In this document: one piece after another, positions 7,611-15,898 of the stretch
Layout: each line of letters opens with the position of its first letter
Position numbering within the stretch: position 1 is the stretch's first letter
From: Balneolaceae bacterium
Lineage (GTDB): Bacteria; Bacteroidota; Rhodothermia; Balneolales; Balneolaceae
Assembly (NCBI GenBank): GCA_009711805.1
Contig: VEMX01000096.1
Location: 1 to 37,150, forward strand
Reading direction: 5' to 3'
DNA length: 37,150 nt
Position numbers and translations under genes: made by a program
Notes under the pieces: generated by a model
Told to the model about the DNA's origin: nothing
The model's database searches: none
What the model saw: the letters and a program-made list of their open reading frames with translations, nothing else

Positions 7611-7677
7611 ACCGGTTTTCAAGCCCGCCAGCATTCTCCCGAAGGGATGCCTACGGCAGACCATTCTGCCAATCTCC
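7611..7677 (-). pseudogene. Second truncated tRNA-Ser copy with a 22-bp element, abutting atpG
   Basis: On the minus strand it starts GGAGATTGGCAGAATGGTC, matching the 5' half of tRNA-Ser with a few changes, and runs through CTTGAAAACCGGT of the anticodon arm, then stops. A 22-bp insert at 7637-7658 splits GGTC|GAATGC. The first G of the copy is the last base of the atpG TAG stop. The 3' half of the tRNA is missing, so it is not functional. Confidence 0.75.
7637..7658. repeat. 22-bp double-hairpin element, copy 2
   Basis: TCCCGAAGGGA followed by TGCCTACGGCA. Same stems as copy 1 at 7171-7192, with different loop bases. It is inserted at TC|GAAT in the 5' half of a truncated tRNA-Ser. Confidence 0.75.
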
Positions 7678-8579
7678 TAATTATCACTAAGTGCCTGAGC
7701 ACCCGATACAATTTCTGATATCTCGGTAGTAATGGCACTTTGTCGAGCTTGGTTATATTTCAACTTCAGCTCTCGTTCTAAATCTTTTGCATTTTCGGTA
7801 GCGTTGTCCATGGCTGTCATCCTTGCTCCTTGTTCAGCAGCATTAGATTCGAGTATCGCTCTCCACAACTGCATGTTCAGATGCAGGGGTAAAAGCTTCT
7901 CCAGGATGGCGTCCGAATCAGGCTCGTAAATGTAATCAATAGATTGCTGAGATGCATGATCAGAATTGTCATCTGATCCTGACATTTTTTCTGTATCTAT
8001 TGGAAGAACCTTTTGGATTGTTCTGGTTTGTGCAATTACAGATTTAAATTCATTGAATGCAATATACACTTCATCATATTCTTCACTTCCGAAACGCTCT
8101 ATGGCATCTGCCATAATATCCGCTACCGGCTCATATTCAATATTGTCAAAGAAACCGGGAAATCCTTCTGCTACCTTGTACTTTCGTTTCTTAAAATAGG
8201 AAGTGGCTTTCTTGCCTATAGTTACTAAAGACAATGAATTATTTTCCAAGTGAGTTTCAAACTCATCAGAGAGTTTTTTCTCAATCTCTTTAAACAAATT
8301 ATTATTAAATCCGCCACATAGGCCACGATCTGAACCGATCACAATAAAGAGCACATTATCTACTTTATCGGGGCTGCGCATAATTGGGTTTTTACCCCCT
8401 GCACTGCCCACCAGTCTGCTCACTACATCCTTTATTTTAGATGCATAGGGACGGGTACTGATCATACGGTCCTGTGCTTTTCTCAGCTTCGCAGCAGCAA
8501 CCATCTTCATAGCTTTGGTTATCTGCTGTGTGTTCTGGACAGAACCTATTCTATTTCGTATGTCGCGAAGATTAGCCAT
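7677..8579 (-). CDS. atpG: F-type ATP synthase gamma subunit
   Basis: 300 residues. Gamma forms the rotor shaft that couples proton flow to catalysis. The N-terminal helix has the family start MANLRDIRNRIGSVQNTQQITKAMKMVAAAKLRKAQ-like layout (I-R-x-R-I-x-S-V, Q-I-T-K-A-M-K-M-V-A). The central Rossmann-like domain has IGSDRGLCGGFN at about 82-93. The C-terminal helix is RQSAITTEISEIVSGA, the standard signature. It starts 3 nt after atpA and ends the atp cluster. Its TAG stop overlaps the first base of a truncated tRNA-Ser copy. Confidence 0.97.
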   Translation of the reverse strand: MANLRDIRNRIGSVQNTQQITKAMKMVAAAKLRKAQDRMISTRPYASKIKDVVSRLVGSAGGKNPIMRSPDKVDNVLFIVIGSDRGLCGGFNNNLFKEIEKKLSDEFETHLENNSLSLVTIGKKATSYFKKRKYKVAEGFPGFFDNIEYEPVADIMADAIERFGSEEYDEVYIAFNEFKSVIAQTRTIQKVLPIDTEKMSGSDDNSDHASQQSIDYIYEPDSDAILEKLLPLHLNMQLWRAILESNAAEQGARMTAMDNATENAKDLERELKLKYNQARQSAITTEISEIVSGAQALSDN

Positions 8580-8582
8580 GGA

Positions 8583-10199
8583 TTAGTTTTCCTCAGTTGC
8601 GAGAATTTGGTCGATGGTCGTTTCTGCTACTTTGATAATTTTCTCAGACAGCTCATCATCAATCTGACCACTTGCTGCCAGTGCATCCATTTCTTCGCTA
8701 TACTTGGCAAATACTGTTTCGAGGAACTGACTCTCGAAATTGTTGATTTGTTCAACTGGGATCTTATCGAGCATGCCTTCATCATTAATTTTCAGAAGGG
8801 CAATCTGTCGTTCTACCGGAAGAGGTTCGTATACGTTCTGTTTAAGAAGTTCAGCCGTTCGCTCTCCTCTTCTCAGCTGGGCTTGGGTAGCCGGATCAAG
8901 ATCAGAACCAAACTTCGCAAAAGCTTCAAGCTCGCGATATTGGGCAAGGTCAAGCTTCAGCGTACCGGATAGTTTCTTCATTGATTTAACCTGGGCAGAA
9001 CCACCTACACGAGATACCGAGATACCTACGTCAATAGCCGGTCGTGTTCCTGAGTTAAACAGATCGGTATCCAAAAAGATCTGCCCATCAGTAATAGAAA
9101 TTACGTTGGTTGGAATATAAGCGGAAACATCGCCGGCCTGGGTTTCAATTACAGGCAGGGCTGTAAGGGATCCGCCTCCCTTAACTTTGGACTTAAGTTC
9201 TTCGGGAATATTGTTCATTGCCTGAGCTACTTCATCATCATCAATAATTTTTGCAGAACGCTCAAGCAGACGGCTATGCAGATAAAATACATCGCCGGGA
9301 TATGCTTCACGGCCCGGAGGTCGTTTCAGCAGTAATGATAATTCACGATAAGCTACCGCTTGTTTAGAAAGATCATCATAAACAACCAGTGCATGTCGGC
9401 CGGTATCACGGAAAAATTCACCGATTGCAGCACCTGCAAAAGGAGCAATATATCGCATTGGTGCAGAAGCACTTGCAGGAGCAGACACAATGGTTGTGTA
9501 ATCCATTGCTCCATTTTCTTCGAGCACTTTGCGGATATGGGCAACAGTAGAACCTTTCTGACCAACCGCTACATAAATACAGTGTACCGGTGTATCAGTA
9601 TTCTGTGTAGCCTTCTGGTTAATAATGGTATCTATTGCAACAGACGTTTTACCCGTTTGGCGGTCACCAATAATAAGTTCACGCTGTCCCCTTCCAATTG
9701 GAATCAGAGAGTCAATAGCTTTTAATCCAGTTTGCAGAGGTTCCGATACAGGTTCCCTGTAAATTACTCCCGGAGCTTTTCTTTCGAGAGGAACGCGAAT
9801 GGTGTCGCCTGAAATTGGGCCATGTCCATCGAGTGGATTACCCAGAGGATCAATAACCCGCCCAAGCACCCCTTCTCCTACATTCAGAGAAGCGATATCT
9901 TTGGTTCGTTTTACAGTATGTCCTTCTTCTACGGCATTAGAAGCGCCGAAAAGTACAATACCTACATTATCCTCTTCAAGGTTAAGTACCATTCCGGTTA
10001 CAGAACTGCCATCTTCCGTTTTTGATTCTGGAAGTTCAACAAGTTCTCCGGCCTGTACTTGAGAGAGGCCATATACACGCGCTATACCATCACCTACCTC
10101 GAGAACGGTACCGACGTCATAAACATCGGCTTCGTTGTCGAAACCTGAGAGCTGTTTGCGTAATATGGCTGAAACTTCGTCTGGTCTTACTTGACTCAT
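8583..10199 (-). CDS. atpA: F-type ATP synthase alpha subunit
   Basis: 538 residues, slightly longer than the common 502-513. The N-terminal beta-barrel domain is followed by the nucleotide-binding domain with P-loop GDRQTGKT at 178-185 and the alpha signature [17 protein letters not shown] further on. Alpha holds the non-catalytic nucleotide sites of the F1 head. A 33-nt gap separates it from atpH upstream, and atpG follows after 3 nt. Catalytic beta (atpD) and epsilon (atpC) are absent from this cluster, as usual in Bacteroidetes-type genomes, where they form a separate locus. Confidence 0.97.
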   Translation of the reverse strand: MSQVRPDEVSAILRKQLSGFDNEADVYDVGTVLEVGDGIARVYGLSQVQAGELVELPESKTEDGSSVTGMVLNLEEDNVGIVLFGASNAVEEGHTVKRTKDIASLNVGEGVLGRVIDPLGNPLDGHGPISGDTIRVPLERKAPGVIYREPVSEPLQTGLKAIDSLIPIGRGQRELIIGDRQTGKTSVAIDTIINQKATQNTDTPVHCIYVAVGQKGSTVAHIRKVLEENGAMDYTTIVSAPASASAPMRYIAPFAGAAIGEFFRDTGRHALVVYDDLSKQAVAYRELSLLLKRPPGREAYPGDVFYLHSRLLERSAKIIDDDEVAQAMNNIPEELKSKVKGGGSLTALPVIETQAGDVSAYIPTNVISITDGQIFLDTDLFNSGTRPAIDVGISVSRVGGSAQVKSMKKLSGTLKLDLAQYRELEAFAKFGSDLDPATQAQLRRGERTAELLKQNVYEPLPVERQIALLKINDEGMLDKIPVEQINNFESQFLETVFAKYSEEMDALAASGQIDDELSEKIIKVAETTIDQILATEEN

Positions 10200-10232
10200 C
10201 GTATTATGTAATTTCGAAAACTGTTCTAAATT

Positions 10233-10781
10233 TTATTCCACGGCTGTTTCGAGGAACAATTCTTCAAGCTGTTCCAATTTATGCTTCACACTGCCATCAA
10301 TCACGGTATCGTCAATCTTGACGGCCAGTCCACCTTTTAATTCGGGAACCTCCTTAATATGGAGTTGCACCTTTTTACCGGTGGTTTCTTCAAGCATTGA
10401 TTTCAGCTTAGCTGTATGATTGTCATCTAAAGGCTGAGCAACACGCACCTCTACATTAATTATACCTGCATGCTTGTTGTATACATCTACAAAAGCTTCA
10501 ACAATTTCACCTAAAATATCCGCTCGCTTCTTTTTTGCAATGAGCGTAATAAACAGATTCATCATCTTACCAACCTGTTCACTAAAAATTTCTTTTAGTG
10601 CTTCTGCTTTTTTATCCGGTTTTACAATCGGACTTTTCACAAAAAGGAGGAGATCTCTTGAATCAGTGATTGTGTTCTGAACGAACTTCACATCTTCCAG
10701 GACTTCCTCTACAGAGTTCTGCTCTTTTGCAAGCTCCAATAATGCGGTGGCGTAACGGCGTGCAGCCTTAGATACCAACAT
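10233..10781 (-). CDS. atpH: F-type ATP synthase delta subunit
   Basis: 182 residues, standard for OSCP/delta, the stator part joining subunit b to the top of the alpha3beta3 head. Family features: KAARRYATALLELA at the N-terminus, FVKSPIVKPDKKAEAL in the helical domain, and the C-terminal ELKGGLAVKIDDTVIDGSVKHKLEQL signature. It lies 13 nt after atpF and 33 nt before atpA on the minus strand. Confidence 0.96.
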   Translation of the reverse strand: MLVSKAARRYATALLELAKEQNSVEEVLEDVKFVQNTITDSRDLLLFVKSPIVKPDKKAEALKEIFSEQVGKMMNLFITLIAKKKRADILGEIVEAFVDVYNKHAGIINVEVRVAQPLDDNHTAKLKSMLEETTGKKVQLHIKEVPELKGGLAVKIDDTVIDGSVKHKLEQLEELFLETAVE

Positions 10782-10794
10782 AGTTAGTTATAGC

Positions 10795-11307
10795 TTAATT
10801 TTTTGGAAGATCAGATAAAAAATTATCGACCAACTTATTATTCTTTTCAACATCAAGTTCGGAATCGATGATAATGGAAGCCGACCTAACAGCCAGTTTA
10901 GCCACTTCGCTTCTCAATTCCATTAATGCTTGTTTCTTTTCTTGCTCAATAGAGGCTTTGGCTTGCTCAATAATATGAGCTGCATCTTCTTTCGCCTTAT
11001 TGATTCGTTCTGTCCTAAGCAGTTCAGCTTCATCCAGCGCTTCCTTGCGGATTTGCTGGGCCTTTACCTCTGCTTCACGAAGTGCTTTCTTGTTGTCTTC
11101 GGATATCTTCTCTGCTTTGGCAATTGCCTGTTCAGCAGACTCCAGAGACTCTTTGATGTTTTGCTCACGTTCGGCGAGCGACTTCATGATTGGAGGCACA
11201 GCATACTTTGTCATAACAAACAGGAATACAACCATGGATATTAAAATCCATATTGCAAATCCCGTATTGAATGATAAGAAGCTTCCGCCAGCTAAAAGAA
11301 GAGTCAT
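10795..11307 (-). CDS. atpF: F-type ATP synthase b subunit
   Basis: 170 residues. One N-terminal membrane helix (about residues 11-33, FAIWILISMVVFLFVM) is followed by PPIMKSLAERE and a long charged coiled coil rich in A, E and K, the peripheral stalk of the enzyme. The C-terminal part (SEVAKLAVRSASIII) binds delta. Only one b gene is present, so the stalk is probably a homodimer. Spacing is 10 nt from atpE and 13 nt to atpH. Confidence 0.95.
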   Translation of the reverse strand: MTLLLAGGSFLSFNTGFAIWILISMVVFLFVMTKYAVPPIMKSLAEREQNIKESLESAEQAIAKAEKISEDNKKALREAEVKAQQIRKEALDEAELLRTERINKAKEDAAHIIEQAKASIEQEKKQALMELRSEVAKLAVRSASIIIDSELDVEKNNKLVDNFLSDLPKN

Positions 11308-11317
11308 CTTCTACCTT

Positions 11318-11554
<237 letters not shown>

Positions 11555-11600
11555 TTAGTTTTAGTTGATTATGGTTAATGAGTAAAATGTTATATCAGGC

Positions 11601-12662
11601 TTATTCAACGTGTTCTGTGTAGTAACCCTCTTCACCATGTTCATGATCCTCGGCAGCCATCCCAATAAATACTGCCGAAAGTAGCGTGAAGATATATGCC
11701 TGAACGAGAGCCACAAATGCTTTAAGAGCATATAAGGCCGCTGTCAGTGAAACAGAAAACACCCCGACACCTAAGCCTGCTGCTGTTCCAAATGCATCAG
11801 CAAAAATGAAGACCAACCCTAAAATAGCGATGATCATAATCTTTCCTGACAGCATATTTGCAAACAAACGAATGGCGAGTGCAAAAGGCTTGGTAAACAT
11901 TCCCAGAATTTCTACCGGTGTTAAAATAATGCGAACCCATCCCGGAACACCCGGAAACCAAAATATGTGCCCCCAATAGTCTTTGGTGCCGCTAAACTGA
12001 GTGATCACAAATGTAATTACAGCCAACGTTCCGGTAACTGTAAGATCTGCAGTAGCGGTTGCAGCCCAAGGCAAAAGCCCGAACAGGTTCATGAATGAAA
12101 TACCCATAAATACAGTAAACAGGTAAGGCACAAAACGAGCGTACTTATGATCATCTATATTTTCTTTAGCTATCTCGTCCCTGACAAATATAAAGAGGAC
12201 TTCAAATAGATTCTGAAGCGCGCCTTTCGGCTCCACATCGCGGCCAACTCCCTTTCTGTAGCGTGAAGCAGCAAGAAATGTAATAAACACCGCCCCGCCT
12301 AAACCAAACCAGAAATACAACAAGTGGGAGGTAAGTGACATATCAACAATAATGTGCCCGCCGTCAGCCGGCACAGTTACCCCTTCCTCGGAGTGGGTAA
12401 ATTCTTCTGAAGCTTCAGCCGACTTTACACTGGTATAAAAATCAAGATGAGTTTCCCCAGCTGCGTCTTCCCAATAATAGATACGCGGCAAATAAATTTT
12501 AGCGCCGAAAGCCTTGAAGTAATCATGATCTGCAACGGTGCCTACAATATCAATTACAGGTTCTTCTTCACCTCCCTCCCCTGCTTCAAATGCAAAGATG
12601 TTTGGAGTGCTTATGGACAAAAATAACAGGGTTAAAAATACACGACGCAGACTTTGAATCAT
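11601..12662 (-). CDS. atpB: F-type ATP synthase a subunit
   Basis: 353 residues, longer than the E. coli protein because of an N-terminal extension of about 100 residues. It includes a signal-like hydrophobic segment and an acidic EGGEEEP stretch, as seen in Bacteroidetes-type a subunits. The core has the essential Arg265 in ALAIRLFANMLSGK, which faces the c-ring Glu, and a final VQAYIFTLLSAVFIGMA signature. The tail is His/Glu rich. The ATG overlaps the stop of the atpI-like gene by 4 nt, indicating translational coupling. Confidence 0.95.
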   Translation of the reverse strand: MIQSLRRVFLTLLFLSISTPNIFAFEAGEGGEEEPVIDIVGTVADHDYFKAFGAKIYLPRIYYWEDAAGETHLDFYTSVKSAEASEEFTHSEEGVTVPADGGHIIVDMSLTSHLLYFWFGLGGAVFITFLAASRYRKGVGRDVEPKGALQNLFEVLFIFVRDEIAKENIDDHKYARFVPYLFTVFMGISFMNLFGLLPWAATATADLTVTGTLAVITFVITQFSGTKDYWGHIFWFPGVPGWVRIILTPVEILGMFTKPFALAIRLFANMLSGKIMIIAILGLVFIFADAFGTAAGLGVGVFSVSLTAALYALKAFVALVQAYIFTLLSAVFIGMAAEDHEHGEEGYYTEHVE

Positions 12663-13042
12663 TTCTTTCTGGTATCGCTCTTTTGAAGAATTTTGTTTAA
12701 AAAAATCATTTCCGTAACAGATTGATAAAGATAGGAAATTATAAAACTAACTGTAAAGTAGATTTCATCAATTTTTGTTGCTCCCACCAAAAAGATGAAT
12801 AAAACTAAAACCAGCAGAAAGCGCACCCCCATGGAAATAAAAAAAACCTTGATAAACAGCCGGCTTTCGGCGTTTTTAAAATGATCCAAAATCCATGCAC
12901 TGCTTAACACAAAGATAGAACTTAAGAGTGCCCCAGACAAAACGGACACTCCCTGCTGGGTACCCTTCACAAAAAAGAGAGCAGCAATAGCACCGTTTAA
13001 AAGTGCCAATGCTCCCATTATCCTAAAAAAACTGAACCTCAA
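12659..13042 (-). CDS. ATP synthase subunit I (AtpI-like) membrane protein
   Basis: 127 residues with four hydrophobic helices, a Ser/Gly-rich second helix (VSVLSGALLSSIFVLSSAW) and a charged tail. Size, topology and position directly before atpB match the AtpI/ATP-synt_I family, which assists assembly of the c ring. It overlaps atpB by 4 nt and starts 1 nt after the atpZ-like gene. Sequence conservation of this family is low, so identity leans on context. Confidence 0.75.
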   Translation of the reverse strand: MRFSFFRIMGALALLNGAIAALFFVKGTQQGVSVLSGALLSSIFVLSSAWILDHFKNAESRLFIKVFFISMGVRFLLVLVLFIFLVGATKIDEIYFTVSFIISYLYQSVTEMIFLNKILQKSDTRKK

Positions 13043-13043
13043 A

Positions 13044-13262
13044 TTATCCCTCTTCTTCAGTTGTTCGTTTCGAAATTCTGAGCACGGTGAATATAAATGT
13101 TATAATACCTACCACAATTCCTGAGAGCGTAACCCAGGGGGCCGTATCAAAGTACTGATCGGCCAGGTAGCCCAAAAAAATGGGAAAAGCGATTGACACT
13201 GCAATCTCTAATCCCAACCCCAGGTATACGCGATATTTTCTCGGTACGAAGTTGTTTGCCAT
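13044..13262 (-). CDS. AtpZ/AtpI-family small membrane protein
   Basis: 72 residues with two transmembrane helices: GLGLEIAVSIAFPIFLGYLAD (typical of AtpZ, with conserved G-x-x-x-D) and a second TLSGIVVGIITFIFTVLRI. Such proteins sit at the head of atp operons and aid assembly or ion supply of the Fo sector. It starts immediately after the bactofilin stop (no gap) and is followed by the atpI-like gene after 1 nt. Confidence 0.8.
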   Translation of the reverse strand: MANNFVPRKYRVYLGLGLEIAVSIAFPIFLGYLADQYFDTAPWVTLSGIVVGIITFIFTVLRISKRTTEEEG

Positions 13263-13703
13263 TTAAGGTGCTTCTTTCACTTTCATCTTTTGGGAGGGAG
13301 TTGCTGTGTTTTGTGAAGAGATTTTTCTGGCGTTTTCTCCCATCCTGCACAAACCGTTTATTTGAGCGCCTTCCTCCACAATAAGTGTTTTGGTATAAAT
13401 ATCCCCTTCTATTACCGCACTTTTTCGTAACGTCAGTTTTGCAGATACCCGAATTTCTCCCTCAACCTTACCTGCAATATCTGCACCTTTTGAACTTATA
13501 TTACCTATCACTTTTCCGCTGCCGGTTAAAATAATCTTACCGTCAGATTGGGCTTCCCCATTCACCCCCCCTGCTATCCTGACATCTGTTTTTGAGGATA
13601 TATCGCCGGTAAGCTTTGTGCCCTCACTCAGAATGTTTACTGATGGTGAGTTTCCCGGAACGGATTTCGAATTATTCTTTGATGACTTTTTTGAATTTAA
13701 CAT
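13263..13703 (-). CDS. Bactofilin
   Basis: 146 residues. A polar Ser/Asn/Lys-rich tail of about 24 residues is followed by the bactofilin beta-helix: NILSEGTKLTGDISSKTDVRI, then repeated short strands with G-x-I/V turns (GKVIGNISSKGADIAGKVEGEI). It ends in a second polar tail. Bactofilins polymerise without nucleotide and position cell-wall enzymes at the membrane. An M23 peptidase gene 12 nt upstream fits the common bactofilin/endopeptidase pairing that sets cell shape. Confidence 0.9.
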   Translation of the reverse strand: MLNSKKSSKNNSKSVPGNSPSVNILSEGTKLTGDISSKTDVRIAGGVNGEAQSDGKIILTGSGKVIGNISSKGADIAGKVEGEIRVSAKLTLRKSAVIEGDIYTKTLIVEEGAQINGLCRMGENARKISSQNTATPSQKMKVKEAP

Positions 13704-13715
13704 GCCTTACTTAAA

Positions 13716-14579
13716 TTATTTAATTAAATATAGCTCTGGGTTTTGAGAGACTCCGTTTTTCCAAATCTCAAAATGTAAATGAGAGCCGGAACTCAACACT
13801 CCAATATCACCTGCAGTGCCAAGCAAATCTCCTTTCAAAACAATATCGCCTTCCTTTTTATTCAGTTTTGTGAGATGCTTGTAGGTTGTAAGCACTCCGT
13901 CTTTATGCTGTATAGATATAACATAACCATAGTTCATTGTCCAGCCGCTATTAACAACAGCTCCACTGGCTACATTTGTTACGGTTTCGCCTTCTTTTGT
14001 GGCAATGTCAATACCAAAATGTCTTTCTTCAGGTTTATAACTACGGCTTATTGTCCCCTGAAGGGGATAGCGGGCAGGAAACATAGGTGCTGATTCCAAC
14101 ATTCCTGCAGCCAATATCTCATATTGATTGATTTGATCGGCCGATTCATCCATCTCCAACCCTATAGATACCGGATCACGGGACCGGTTTTCATTTTGGG
14201 AAGCAATCAACCGTTGGTCAATATTTAAGGTGGTATCTACGCTCAACCTGATCACGTTTTTCATTTCTTCCAGCTGTATCTCTCTTCGTCTAAGCGAGTC
14301 TTCGAGAGCAACCGTCCGTTCGGTAATATCCAATATCTGTTTCCTGATGTCCGCCTGATCCGAACTATAAAGCAACCCACCAAGAGGGGTTAGCATAAAA
14401 AAAAGTGAGATGACACCTACAATGAGCAGACTCCCCCCTATTATCAGCATAAAAAACCGTTTGGGTTCAATAACATAGGAATTATCTTCGCCCGGTTTAG
14501 AGTCGTCCAGCAGAATCAAAGTGATTCTTTTGTTTCGTTGTTCGAATAATTTTTGGATAAATTTCAACATTAGACTCAA
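13716..14579 (-). CDS. Membrane-anchored M23 (LytM) peptidase
   Basis: 287 residues. A basic N-terminus and one membrane helix (about 41-63) put the rest in the periplasm. A coiled coil follows (about 76-112), then a LytM domain from about 170 with all zinc ligands: H187xxxD191 in HFGIDIA, catalytic H235 in TYKHL, and H267-L-H269 in SHLHFE. It should therefore be an active peptidoglycan endopeptidase. The bactofilin gene follows after 12 nt and is the probable scaffold partner. The preceding glycosyltransferase gene ends 3 nt upstream. Confidence 0.9.
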   Translation of the reverse strand: MSLMLKFIQKLFEQRNKRITLILLDDSKPGEDNSYVIEPKRFFMLIIGGSLLIVGVISLFFMLTPLGGLLYSSDQADIRKQILDITERTVALEDSLRRREIQLEEMKNVIRLSVDTTLNIDQRLIASQNENRSRDPVSIGLEMDESADQINQYEILAAGMLESAPMFPARYPLQGTISRSYKPEERHFGIDIATKEGETVTNVASGAVVNSGWTMNYGYVISIQHKDGVLTTYKHLTKLNKKEGDIVLKGDLLGTAGDIGVLSSGSHLHFEIWKNGVSQNPELYLIK

Positions 14580-14582
14580 AAG

Positions 14583-15884
14583 TTAAGAAAACCTGGGCTG
14601 ACTCATAGAACTAATTTCATCAAAAAAGGCAGCTAATTCTCCGGTTAGTCCTTTTCGGTCAAATTGTTCCACATAATCCTTTTTTGCAGCAGGGAGCTCT
14701 CCCTTTTTCCATACATCATGGATAGTGTGCAGTTTTGTGGCTACATCTACAGCAGAATCTACTTTTGCCACAAAGCCCCCTCCATACGATTGCAATATTT
14801 CGGCAGCCGCACCTTTATGGAGTATCCCCAATATTGGTTTTTGGCTGCCAATATATTCGAACAATTTACCGCTTTTGATTTGTTTATGCTCTGAACTAAA
14901 GTTAGAAATCATCCACAACAAATCTGCTTTCTTTAGATTAGCAACGGCCTTTTGGTGCGGCAAGTACCCATAGTTTGTACAAACATCAGCCAGTCCCAAT
15001 TTCTGAATAAGGCGTTTTACCCGTGGTTCTATTCCTCCCTGGAAGTGTAGGTGAACCTCACCTTTACTGAAGTATCCATTACGTATTGCCTGGCTAACTC
15101 CTTTCAGGAATACATCTGGTTGATTGCTCTCATAAAATAAACCACTGTATAAAATATTCAGCTTACCTTCCTGGTAATCCAGAGACGAGGATGTGTGATC
15201 CTTAAAATCGTCTGCATCGTATCCATGGGAAATAACTTTACACTCCGGGAATTGTTTTCCATAAACTTCCTTCATCCCCTTCAACATAAATTGATCGAGT
15301 CCGGTAACCCCACTTGCCTGTTTAAGACAGCTCTTTTCCAGCTTCTTCATTTTCTTCTTCTGCCAATCAAACATTTCATCCATAAAATGATTGTTCAACC
15401 AGGCATCCCGGTAATCCAACACCAGGGGAATCCCCGATTGTTTACTCACTTCAGAAGCAGCTATATGGTTACTAAATGGAGGTGCTGTACTGTAAATCAG
15501 ATCGACATCGGTCTTTGTTATTATGTTAAAACACTCTTTAACTGCCGGGCTGATCCATCCTTTCTTATTGTCAGGAAAAAGAAACAGACGCTGTACTCTG
15601 CGTATCTTTTGGGTAATGAAGTCAGGGATATAGTCAATTCTTTTTGAGTCAGATCCCGTTGAGTGGAACAACGTTTTTGCTTTAACCCGGTAGATATCCG
15701 GGGCTATTTCTTTGAGCTCATCTGCCAATGACTCATCAAAATGAGAATAGAGACCTGGTTCCGGGCAAACTACGATGGGGTTCCACCCAAACTGCCTGAG
15801 ATATTTAACAAACTTAAGCGGACGTTGTACTCCACTCCCACCCATGGGGGGGAAATAGTAAGCTATAAAGAGTACGTTTTTCAT
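14583..15884 (-). CDS. GT4-type glycosyltransferase
   Basis: 433 residues, GT-B fold. The N-terminal domain begins MKNVLFIAYYFPPMGGSGV with the glycine loop of GT4 enzymes, followed by a PLKFVKYLRQFGWNPIVV acceptor-domain helix and strand. The C-terminal half has LNILYSGLFYESNQPDVFLK and a SGKLFEYIGSQKPILG segment, equivalent to the E-x7-E donor site. The donor and acceptor are unknown. It is tightly packed between guaB (14 nt) and the M23 gene (3 nt). Confidence 0.85.
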   Translation of the reverse strand: MKNVLFIAYYFPPMGGSGVQRPLKFVKYLRQFGWNPIVVCPEPGLYSHFDESLADELKEIAPDIYRVKAKTLFHSTGSDSKRIDYIPDFITQKIRRVQRLFLFPDNKKGWISPAVKECFNIITKTDVDLIYSTAPPFSNHIAASEVSKQSGIPLVLDYRDAWLNNHFMDEMFDWQKKKMKKLEKSCLKQASGVTGLDQFMLKGMKEVYGKQFPECKVISHGYDADDFKDHTSSSLDYQEGKLNILYSGLFYESNQPDVFLKGVSQAIRNGYFSKGEVHLHFQGGIEPRVKRLIQKLGLADVCTNYGYLPHQKAVANLKKADLLWMISNFSSEHKQIKSGKLFEYIGSQKPILGILHKGAAAEILQSYGGGFVAKVDSAVDVATKLHTIHDVWKKGELPAAKKDYVEQFDRKGLTGELAAFFDEISSMSQPRFS

Positions 15885-15898
15885 TTCCGGTGATCCGC

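Noticed and set aside
7328-7690. A plus-strand 120-residue reading frame
   Set aside because: It is antisense to the GIY-YIG gene and passes through tRNA-Ser and both strands of tRNA-derived sequence; not a gene.
8607-10321. Several plus-strand reading frames of 65-126 codons opposite atpA and atpH
   Set aside because: They are shadows of highly conserved genes and their translations resemble no protein family.
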